Of a stretch of 64,000 bases of DNA, positions 1 to 8,666 are shown piece after piece (within the stretch, counting starts at the first letter, position 1; the number at the start of each line of letters is the position of its first letter). This DNA comes from Microbotryomycetes sp. JL201. Taxonomy: Eukaryota > Basidiomycota > Microbotryomycetes. The translations under genes and the position numbers were made by a program. The DNA is taken from NCBI GenBank assembly GCA_033819885.1, contig JAQYUZ010000011.1:310001-374000 (forward strand), in the 5' to 3' direction. The notes beneath the pieces are model-generated. The model searched no databases and was not told the origin of the DNA. It worked only from the letters and a program-made list of their open reading frames with translations.

Positions 1-863
1 ACATGGGAGAGTATGCCATTTCGATAGCTTTTGACTTGCCCTTGCCTTCGTCGTGTTTGACAAACGTGTGAGTGGCGGGGTCATAAGCGCCCTTGGTGCC
101 ACGTCGCTTCGACCTTCGACCAGATCTGTCGCTATCTGCCACGGCTGCGTATAGATCATACTCTCGTTGGAAGGACAGAAACACGTCCGAGCGGTCCTCT
201 GCAGAAAAGGCATATCAGCGATCGCAAAACGCCACTGGTTACGGCACTGCTCACGCTTGGCGACGTCTGGATCAAACCCTATGAGCGTGACGAAGCGGTC
301 GAGATGGAACAGTTCGCGGACAAGGTTGTCGTGCCTATCAACAATGCCGACGAGCTGGATCAAGAGCAAGTTTCGTTAGATTGGGAGCTGGTGTCTGCTT
401 CGAAAAGACTTGCCTCAGCTTCTTTTGCAGATACCTGCTCATTTCTCCACTGTTGTATGTTATCGCTTGTCCAAGGACGTCCGTCATCGAGCACTGCACC
501 AGCCGAGGTCGATGTCTGGGGCGCGTACTCTGCCCATGGGTCATATTCGTCGCTATCCGACTGCTTCAGAACGTCGTCAAACATATGTGAAGCTGCTTCG
601 AGCTGCCCAAACATCGTCTTCAGCCGTGCTGCACCCATCGCGGCCAGTGCGTCGTCTTGCGCGTCTTTTGGCGCCGCAGCCTCGTCTTGCACGTCAACAG
701 CCATTTCCGCCGTCGGCGAAGACTTTCTTCGTCTCTTTGAGGCAGGCTCAGTCGAATGCACATCGTCTAGGTCGGGTGCTAGTGCGTCTTCGGCATCGGA
801 CGCGGAGTCGACATCGGCTGCTTTGGCACGGATTGATGTACGGCGTGCGTTGCGACGCGCCAT
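1..863 (-). CDS. Unrecognised, charged, probably nuclear protein (partial, runs off the left edge)
   Basis: I do not recognise the family. The start at 863 is the first ATG of a basic, low-complexity N-terminus (MARRNARRTS) rich in Ser, Asp and Glu, with a KRRRK patch near residue 50 that could be a nuclear localisation signal. Exons are 863-414, 354-243 and 198-1. The first intron (413-355) is best read as GC-AG: donor gcaagt, branch TCTAAC, acceptor ccag, phase 0. It joins ...SAKEAE to LVGIVDRHDN. The second (242-199) is an ordinary 44-nt GT-AG intron with CTGAT branch. The middle part (DNLVRELFHLDRFVTLIGFD) looks helical and conserved and is followed by a basic KRRGTKG stretch. The C-terminus lies outside the window. 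A chromatin or kinetochore subunit would fit the composition, but that is only inference. Confidence 0.6.
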
Positions 864-1048
864 GTGAAGGCGTGCTACACCGACGCGCGCACAGCGGAGA
901 GCGCCGGGCGAAGCAAGTTCGTGATGCGACAAAAAGACGCAAATTGAGAAACAGGAGGGAACTGTAAATGTTTACAGCGTGTTGACGGCTGCTTGTATAC
1001 AAACTAGTGGCTAGATTGCATGACGAGTGAATAAATCCAAAATTCTCT

Positions 1049-2703
1049 CTACAACACGTAACGGAAACCTCGAGGAAAGTGCACGCCACGAAGAATGTTG
1101 GCATCGCCGCGCTCATCTTGCTCTGCGAGCGACTTGTTGTCGCGCGCCAACGTCCACCGATGATAGGTCAGGCCGGCCATGCAAGCGACAAAGCAGGCGA
1201 GGGCGATTCCGAAAGATTTGATGTACGAAGGACCCCATTTGGAGGGGTAAACATAGGATCCAGCGATGTTGCCCAATTGCGACAAGCAGTTGATGAGCGC
1301 GAGAGCACAGGCGCGTCGCATAGCCGGGCGCGGAAATGTCGAACTGATCCACGCGTAGAATACTGTGAAAGCTGCGTAGCTTTGCGCCATGAGGAACAGG
1401 CTGACGTAGCGAGGAGCAAATGACGATGTAGTCATGGCAATGATGAAGCCAATAATTCCAACGCAAAGAGGGCCAATGATGTGCCAGTATCGCTCCTGAG
1501 TCTTGTCCGAATGCCGAGAAACAAGAAAGGCGACAATGGTGGCGAACGCGAAAGGCGGGGCACACAGCAGCAAGGAAATTGTGCGACTGTATCCGAGAGT
1601 TGTCGTGATTTGCGGGAAGAATTGATTGAAGGATAGGCCGACAACCATGGCGATCAGAGACAAGGTCATGACCCATGCCTTCGTGTCGAGCAAGACCGCC
1701 TTGAGAGATGTCCAAGCAGACTCGTTGTCGTCCTCATTCTTCGCACCGTGATCCTCGATCATGCGCAGCTCCGCCAGCGCGCGCTCTTCTGCAGAGAATC
1801 CGCGCTTGCTATTCTCCGGAAAGTCAGGCAGCATGACGCAAGCCACGATCGCAAAAAAGCCTGTAAGACTGCCTTCTATGACGAAAAGCCATTCCCAAGC
1901 AGGGCGGCCGAGCTTATTTTGCATGTTGCCGAGAATGCCTGCCGCGATCAACGGTCCAAAAGCGTTTGAGATCAGCGAGCCACAGTACAGCAGAGTGTTG
2001 CGGACGCCAAGCTCTTGCTTCTTGTACCACGAGGAAAGCAGGAACAGCGCGCCGGGGAAGAAGGCAGCTACGGTTGCAGCGAGAACAAGTCAACAAAAAG
2101 CGATGCTGCTCAATTGACGAGAACTTACCTTCGACGAAACCGAGGAAGAATCGGACCAGCACCGCACCCGTAAAGTTGTGAGCGGTGATCATCAATATAC
2201 TGATGACTCCCCAAAGCATGGTGCAAAGAGGCAGGTAGAGTGAAGGCCGTCCAGTCTTTTGGACAATCATGTTTGACGGCACTTGCATCAGCATGTAGCC
2301 GACGTACAAGATCGACAAAATAGTGTCGATCTGATTGCCTTGGAGTTTGAGGTCTCTTTCGAAGCCATACGTTCGGGCGGCAGAGACGTTATTCCTGTCG
2401 ATGTAATCTGCAAAGAAGCAATAGTGCACAGTCAGTCTTCGGAATACAAGATTGCCCGGCCCGCATTTTTGCCTCACTCAGAATGTAAAGAACGATAAGA
2501 ATCGAAAAGCGCAAATCGAGCTTGAGTTTGAGCCGCTTTTCTAACTTGGCGCGGTCAACAAAGCCGCCATTTTCTCCGTCAATGCTGTCTATTCTGTCTG
2601 CAGCGTCCTCGCGCTTCTCTGAGGATGAAGGCTTGGAGACGGAAACGTCGTCGGCAGCGCGTGATGACGCGGATCGCCGAGTGGCGAACGGAAGTCGGAC
2701 CAT
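1049..2703 (-). CDS. MFS transporter, allantoate/nicotinate permease (Dal5/Tna1) type
   Basis: A 507-residue major facilitator of the fungal anion:cation symporter group, expected to import a small organic anion or vitamin across the plasma membrane by proton symport. Exons: 2703-2478, 2407-2129, 2067-1049. The N-terminal 75 residues are hydrophilic and cytosolic. They are followed by NYIDRNN in helix 1 (typical of this group), an LQVP-like MQVPSNM motif, and RFFLGFVEAAFFPG in helix 4, the group signature. About 12 hydrophobic segments and the family's usual length (450-550) indicate an intact carrier. The two introns (70 and 61 nt) split exactly at conserved motifs, which supports the model. 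Family is known for allantoate, nicotinate, pantothenate or biotin uptake; the substrate cannot be read from sequence. No metabolic partner lies beside it. Confidence 0.92.
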
Positions 2704-3391
2704 GCTCGTCAACGACAGCACAGGAGAAAAACGAGCGGGCGTTGTAGAGGCGTTAAAGTCGGGGAAAGAAGAGGAAGAGAAAAACACAATGGGGCACCTG
2801 ACGCTAGCGTGGCTGCCCCCATGCTTTGCGAGCCCCCTTGCCCCAGGTTCCGACGCCGCAGCCGCTCGCACTCAAAATTTGCCGAACACATCCACGAAAT
2901 GCTCAAGCTGCAATGCGGATCTGCAACAACAAAAGCTCACTGCGCAAGGTCGCTTTGTCTGTCATATTGGCTTGTGGACGTCATTTTGAGCTGGCCGTCA
3001 CCGGCGACGAGACCCGGTTGACGTGTTGTTGTTTCTCGCCTGCATCCTTCAGCATTTTGCGGACCGCGGTCTCCCGCTTTCTCCGAAAAGTCCGCCCCAC
3101 GCAGCCCAAAAAATCGATGACGGCACCTCGGGCCGGAGGAGAGGAGGCACTGCTGCCGCCATGGGGTCGAGAGCAGCATTTGGAGAACCACATCTGGGCG
3201 GAACGCAAGAGCCATTCAAACTGTGAGGCGCGTGGAGTGAGGGGTAACTCCGTGTCGCGCAAATCACTGCAAGTTATCCTCCGCGCCCTGAGAAAACGAT
3301 TGGCAAATTGAAAAGAATGTCCATCTACGTACAACGGGGGCCAACTCCCTATGAATCAACAACAAGAAAGCAAAGAAGCGAGAGCCCGAAA
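2704..3391. other. Intergenic region between GDPD gene end and MFS transporter start
   Basis: About 690 bases holding the 3' end region of the GDPD gene and the presumed promoter of the MFS transporter. Reading frames here lack recognisable protein motifs. I see no RNA gene or repeat. Confidence 0.5.
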
Positions 3392-4766
3392 TCAATTTCG
3401 AGGAGCAATATCCCAAGTACCGCCAGCCTGCGTCAAGACGTAGCGCTCCCACGACGACAAGACGTAATTTGCGACGGTCGTGTACCAAATCGAAGTCCAC
3501 GCGAATTTCCAGGTCGTCTCTGCGGCAACAGAAAACCAGTCGTCTAACAGGGCGAGGCCGAGTCAGCCAAGCTCTGCTGGTCGACAATCTGAGCAACTTA
3601 CTCTCCATCTGAGTGCGCAGCTTGAGATACTCTGCTGTGCGATCCGTCAAAATAGCTTTGACGCCCCATTTCGTGGCCTCGATCATCTCGGCGCGCTTAT
3701 TGACGGTCCAGACGTCTGAGAATATTGACGGGTGAGCAATTTCCTCCTCAGTGGTTTAGACTCAATCGCAACTCACAGAGATCTTTCCCAGCGGCTTTGC
3801 ACTCTTGCCGGAACTTCTCGCCGTCCGGGCTCACCAGGCAAGCGAAATTCATAGAAAATGCCGAGCAGGCCTTCCAGAAGTATTTGCGTGCCAGTGCCGG
3901 TGACATGCCAATATGCGTCAAGCGAATATATGGGAGAATACGCGTCGCAGGTTCGACGTATTTGGGGTGCCACAAGCCAAGGACTGCAGTTGGCACAATC
4001 AGCGCGAGTCCGTGCAGTTGGCACAATCAGCGCGAGTCCGTGAACAACCTGCCGCCGACTGACCTAATCGCGGAGCCAGCTTGGTTTCGTAGTCAGGATA
4101 TGCCGATATGATCTCATGCATGAGGGGGAACAAGCGCTCTGGGTCGTTATCGACCTTGACGTCAATATTGAGAAAAATGCTCAAGTTCTCAGGGCGCATG
4201 AGCAGAGCGATTGTTTCCCGAAATGTAGGGATCTGTAGAATGACAGCGATTAGATTCAAGAATTGATTGTCGAGATGCGCGGCACCAGCACGGACCTTTT
4301 GCTGCGGACTCTTATTGGTCACGAGCTTGTCCAACACGCCATGGTACGCCTGTGTCTGGATCCGGCCAGTACCGTTGGTCGTGCGATCGAGATGAGGATC
4401 GTGAAACATGACGATTTCAGAATCCTCGGTCATGTGCACATCTGCTCGGACCGCGATGTCAGCCACAGTCGAATCTGGTGCGTGGTCGCAACTGACCCGA
4501 TTCAATGCCTTCCGCGCCATCTCTGATGGCTGCCTCGAAGGAGGCCAGTGTATTTTCAGGATAGTCTGCCGACGCCTGCCGTCGTTTGAGAACAAGAAGG
4601 GGGGGGGGGGGGGAGATCCAAGTCAGTCACGTGACAGTCGTGCGGTCGGGGGGGCACTCACGCCACGATGGCCCCAGCACGAGGGCAAGTCGGTCTGTGG
4701 GGTCGTCGGGCGCTTCAAAGGCGGTGCATGCACAGAGCTGGTGGTGTGCAACGCGGCGGTGACCAT
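3392..4766 (-). CDS. Glycerophosphodiester phosphodiesterase family protein, Pgc1 (phosphatidylglycerol phospholipase C)-like
   Basis: A 323-residue GDPD-fold enzyme. Pgc1-type members cleave phosphatidylglycerol to diacylglycerol and glycerol phosphate on lipid droplets or mitochondria. Spliced exons: 4766-4662, 4575-4497, 4441-4296, 4232-4064, 3983-3777, 3715-3602, 3543-3392. The joined product shows CWGHRGASADYPENTLASF (catalytic His and Arg), then ESDVHMTEDSEIVMFHDP (Glu/Asp metal ligands and second His), VLGLWHPKYVE, YVWTVNKRAEM and a hydrophobic C-terminal tail (WKFAWTSIWYTTVANYVL) that fits the membrane-anchor tail of Pgc1. Each motif is rebuilt only by splicing, which supports all six introns. 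An upstream in-frame ATG at 4859 would add 31 residues rich in Ala and Arg, possibly a targeting peptide; I chose 4766 because the family has GHRG near the N-terminus. One intron carries a 15-G tract and another a 28-bp tandem duplication. Confidence 0.88.
3985..4040. repeat. 28-bp perfect tandem duplication at an intron 3' end
   Basis: Two identical 28-base copies (3985-4012 and 4013-4040) lie inside intron 4063-3984 of the GDPD gene and reach its acceptor. On the coding strand each copy ends in aactgca. Only the exon-proximal copy is followed by G and so makes the used cag acceptor; the other reads cac. The duplication lengthened the intron to 80 nt without touching coding sequence. Confidence 0.9.
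4599..4613. repeat. 15-base poly-G tract in an intron
   Basis: A run of 15 G on the plus strand (poly-C in the transcript) sits in intron 4661-4576 of the GDPD gene, acting as the pyrimidine-rich stretch before the acceptor. Likely length-variable between isolates and between assemblies. Confidence 0.85.
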
Positions 4767-4859
4767 GGCGTGACTCCTCGGCGGGGCGGCGGCGGTGGCG
4801 AGGCCAACAGGCGCGGCACGCGCTGTCAGACGAGCGAGAGACACGGTCTGACCAGCCAA

Positions 4860-5560
4860 AAGTAGTCCAGCAGTCTCAAGTCAGTAATCTGGATCGCATG
4901 TCGACGTGGACGATGGGCTGCACACGCCCATCATTGTGAACGGCGGGGCTCGCGGTGCTCACCGAGACGCGGTCGCGGCCGAGGCGCGCTGAGGGCTGCA
5001 GTACAGTTGAGCGCGGCAAGCAGGCAAGCGCAAGCAAGCGTCAAGCACAACAGGCGGTGACACGCGGTAGGTAGCTCGCGAATGAGTTGGTATCTATCCC
5101 TTCTCGGAAGCTCGGCGATGATTTTCGCTCGGCGCGAAAGAACGTGCGCCGAACGAATGGCAGTGTGAGTTAAACGCCCTGTACTCAGCGAGCCCCCAAG
5201 TGTGTACGATAAGCGGATCCATCGCTGCTCGTCGCTTACATGTACTGCAAACCCGGTTCGAGAGGAGGTGCGGCCGTCACGTGACTCGTTGAAATTCGAC
5301 TTCTAGTACTTCCTGACGCAGGGCGTTGATGTAGCACGCTTAAGCATTCGTGAGCACTCTGTACATGGTTGGCTTCACCCGTGTGCCTGCTGGCTCGGGT
5401 GAGACATTTCGGTCTTAAATTATACTGCTCCCTCTGCGAAGGGCTCGTCTGACGCTTAGGCCAGTGACAGGAGCAAGAAGGCAAGCGAGCAACCGCGTGG
5501 ATGCAACGACGCGCAAGCATGCTATAGCAATGGACGGCAACCCATACACATTCTGTGAGC
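4860..5560. other. Divergent intergenic region between GDPD-like and seven-helix protein genes
   Basis: About 700 bases between two divergently transcribed genes, so presumably both promoters. A G/A/C-rich stretch near 5000-5060 has short gcaagc-type repeats. Minus-strand open frames here have no recognisable motif and look like chance frames. Confidence 0.45.
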
Positions 5561-7280
5561 ATGGCACTAGCGATTGACTGGACTCGTGCGCGACCCAGCG
5601 ACCTCAATCTCGCAGATCGCTCACACTCTTTCGCGCAAACAGACCGCTTGGAGATAGAGGATGCCGTGTTCGACAGTCCAGGCCGGTACTTTCGGTTGCG
5701 CATCATCATCCTCACAACAGCGCTGGCATTGTACGCTTGTGTGGAGTCGGGGCCGATTCGACCTCTGACCAAAACATGAGCTGCAGGGTCGTACTGTTGA
5801 CGATCCTCCGATTCGGGATGCTACACGTCGAGTGTCGCCGCAAAGGGGAACGTTTATGGTTTGCTCGGTTCGTCACGCGCGGTCAAGGGCAAAAGTTTGT
5901 AAGTTGCAACGTCCATCAGCGGCCGCCTTGACTTACACGACGCATTCTAGCTCGTCACACAGTACATGCTGCTTCGAGTGACAAATATGTGACGATCAGC
6001 AGCGAGCTGATGCACTGCATTGCAGCCAGAAACCGCTGGGGATCGTGTCGGCATTTGTGACGACGACAATTTTGCTCGCCTACTCACTCAATGTGTACTC
6101 ATTCTATCGTGACAAGCAGTATCTCTCGCAAGCAGCAGGCTGGCGGAATTTTGCATTTGTGCCGCTTGTCCTACACGGTTGGCTCAGCGGCTGGAGCGTG
6201 CTGCAATCGCATCTGCTCGTCGTACAAAGTAAAGGCAGGCCGTGGGCTCCTTGGGTTGCTCCGCTGGCCAATTGGAGCTTCCTGGCGGCTACCGCTGCTT
6301 TCTTCGTCCCGCTGCTGACCATGGCGGGTTACACAACGTCTCGGTGAGCTTAACTGTGGACCCCTTCCCGAAGAAGCGCGCGTTGACGACGGTAATGACA
6401 GATGGAGACAAGTCTGGCGGCAGTTCTACGCACTTCAAGACATGCTTCAGATGCTCGAAACTAAATGGACGCCAGCAGACGGGCAGCAGCAGCCACCGTC
6501 TCTGTATCGAGCTTTTCGACGGACCATTCGACAATACCTCGTGTACAGCACTACGACAAAAGCACTCTACTCCGTCGTTTCTGGACTGACGGCATGTCTG
6601 AACCTGTTTGCGTTCAGTCTCTACATGACGCTGCGGCATCAAATCAACTTTAGTCAGTGCGTCTGCAGGCGGTTCGTCCGGATGCTGAGATTACGTCTTC
6701 AGATTTACACGACATGCAGACGCCGTCACACTCTGAGGAACGGCAGCGGCGCCCGTCAACAGCTGAAGTGCGTGAACTGGCATTGCATGGCGTTGAGCGT
6801 GCCAAGCGTGTCCAATCCTTGCAATACGCCTCTGTCACCGTCTTTCAAACATCAATCACAATGGTCCTCGGCAGCTTGGCTTTTGCCGTATTGTACGGCT
6901 GGTCGACATCTGTTCCGACCATCACAATAGAGCTGGACCGACGCGTGAGGTGGGCAGCTGTTGAGTGTTCGGCTTTTCTGATCGTCTGGGTGAGCACAAG
7001 CGTATTCAGTTTGAAATCCGGTTGCTGACATCTGATCCACTAGATCTACACATTCTTCTATTTGCCACTATCGACAAAACTCCTTTACGACAGTGAGTTC
7101 AATCGCACTAGCAAAAGTACCCAATTCGTCCTGACTCTCTTTGTAGGTTGGGTCAATTTGCCTCGAAGGAACGATCACCTCGAGCAGTACCCTCCCGATG
7201 ATACTCTGTACAGCGCCGAGGGGCGGCTGAGGAGGACAGCTGCAGGCGAAAAACCAATGACAGTTGTATCTAGCTCATGA
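5561..7280 (+). CDS. Seven-transmembrane protein of unknown function
   Basis: I do not recognise the family. The spliced product has 452 residues. Exons: 5561-5730, 5787-5898, 5951-5988, 6026-6343, 6402-6652, 6703-6989, 7044-7092, 7147-7280. About 50 hydrophilic residues precede seven hydrophobic segments, for example LRIIILTTALALVVLLTIL (around 50-70), IVSAFVTTTILLAYSLNVY, VPLVLHGWLSGWSVLQSHLL, NWSFLAATAAFFVPLLTMAG, LYSVVSGLTACLNLFAFSLY, FQTSITMVLGSLAFAVLYGW and VECSAFLIVWIYTFFYLP, then a short polar tail. Two loops of about 60 residues flank the fifth helix. Seven helices recall receptor-like fungal proteins, but no receptor signature was seen. Splicing joins hydrophobic segments in frame at every junction, which supports the model. 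One intron is only 37 nt. Start chosen at the first ATG in frame with the first helix. Confidence 0.75.
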
Positions 7281-7405
7281 ATAATTGTTGTATTTGTGCG
7301 ATCGGCCGCAAGGACGAAGGGGCATCAAAAGTACACCACGAGACGCAAAAAAAGAGGGTTTGCTTGAGAAATGTTCTGCTGCCAGCGACTTCGGTCTCGG
7401 AGACG

Positions 7406-7414
7406 AAAAAAAAA
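7406..7414 (-). terminator. RNA polymerase III terminator of tRNA-Pro
   Basis: Nine T in a row on the transcribed strand, starting four bases past the discriminator base of the tRNA, is a typical polymerase III stop signal. Confidence 0.85.
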
Positions 7415-7417
7415 GGT

Positions 7418-7505
7418 GGGCCCTTGCCCGGAGTCGAACCGGGGACCTCGCGCAAATTGTTAAGAACCCAAAGCGCGAATCATAAACCACTAGACTACAA
7501 GGGCC
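7418..7505 (-). tRNA. tRNA-Pro (anticodon UGG) with a 12-nt intron
   Basis: Read on the minus strand: acceptor stem GGCCCTT pairs with AAGGGCC, D-arm contains an A box (TAGTCTAGTGG), T-arm contains the B box GGTTCGACTCC between stems CCCGG and CCGGG. The anticodon stem CGCGC/GCGCG encloses 19 bases: the seven-base loop TTTGGGT with anticodon TGG, interrupted after position 37 by a 12-base insertion (TTCTTAACAATT), a standard tRNA intron position. Body and loop features (GATT, AGG) match tRNA-Pro. A run of nine A on the plus strand just downstream (7406-7414) is the T-run terminator for RNA polymerase III. Confidence 0.95.
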
Positions 7506-8666
7506 ACAAAGGCGGAATGGCCTCTACACAATATACACTTACAGGGTAGCGGGTCAAACCTCCTGAAGCAGAGCTCAAAACATCTGATTTGGTAGTCCAA
7601 AACCTCCTCATCACATCAAAATCTTACTCAAAGGCCTGGCCAGGTGTAATGGTCCTCGCTGAATCTCTGTATCTTGCAGAATTGAGTCTTCGACAAGCCG
7701 GAGCCTGCATCATTGAGCACAAGATGCATCTATCAGCACTCGGTTTCATTTCATCGAGAAAATGTTCGTCGCACCTGATGATTTTGGCCACCGATGGGAA
7801 TCCGTACGGGTATTGGGTCTCAGAACACGTTCCATCCGCCTTTACTGATGGAACTCGGAAATCCGGTACACTTTTCCGTACTACTCCAACCTTTCTCATC
7901 ATCGTATCGATGTTCCGTACTCTCTTCATTGATGATGTTTCATTTTATGGGACAGGACGGGACAAGCATCGAAATCATTACGACAAAGGAGTGCCCCGAC
8001 AGTCGCAAACTTCGGATCACTCGTCCCGTTGTTGGAGTTGTTAGCGATCCAGGGGCATGGGTTTTGACCGGCGAGTATCTACGAGCAAGCTTGTTTGCAG
8101 CTGTCCTGGCCTCGTTCAAGCCTTCTGCATGATAGAGGATGACATACAGCTTAATCACTATAGTCAAACTTTCTGAAGTGGGTAAGTTCTGCCGCAATGT
8201 ACCATTCAGTGTCAATTATGTGCGTAAAAGGGCCGCGCGCGGCGCCCTCCTTGACTTCGCGATCTTACGTCACTCGCCCACTGGGCTGCACCCAAAACGG
8301 AGAATTGAGGGGACAAAGATACCGCTGGATCGTTCACTTTGAGATACGAAGCTTTGCCTCAGCCTGGCGCGCTCAAACTTTTCTGCAGCACACAAAGCTT
8401 GAAAAGTTGGCCCGATCGAGTTCGATCGGACAAGAGGTTGACGCTCGTATTGTCCTCGGTGCGTTTGCCGCTCATCCCGTCGACATACAGCGCAACGCAT
8501 TCTCACTCTAGCGATCTGCTGCACGGTCGCTGACAGGTGGGGCGCGTGTGATCTTGCACAGGCGCTCTTCAGATCGCGCTCGCGCGCGAGAGCTGAGCGA
8601 GATTCTGCCTCGGACTGCTCCGTTGAAACCGCAACGGCAGTCCGGTCAGCTGCATCGGCATCGCGG
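7506..8666. other. Long intergenic region upstream of the RhoGEF gene
   Basis: About 1.16 kb, more AT-rich than the flanking genes in its first two thirds. Open frames here (for example 7589-8044 plus) show no family motif, no plausible splice structure and biased composition, so I treat them as chance. No repeat ends or RNA gene recognised. Confidence 0.45.

Noticed and set aside
2389-2871. Longer N-terminus for the MFS transporter starting at 2871
   Set aside because: The added 56 residues are low-complexity and not seen in the family; the ATG at 2703 gives a usual cytosolic tail.
5236-5772. Minus-strand 178-codon frame opposite the seven-helix gene
   Set aside because: It overlaps the first exon of a gene with clear membrane helices on the other strand, and its composition (Arg/Ser/Cys-rich) is typical of an antisense shadow.
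7589-8044. Plus-strand 151-codon open frame in the long spacer upstream of the RhoGEF gene
   Set aside because: No family motif, no helix or domain pattern, starts at a non-ATG codon and lies in AT-richer sequence; most likely chance.
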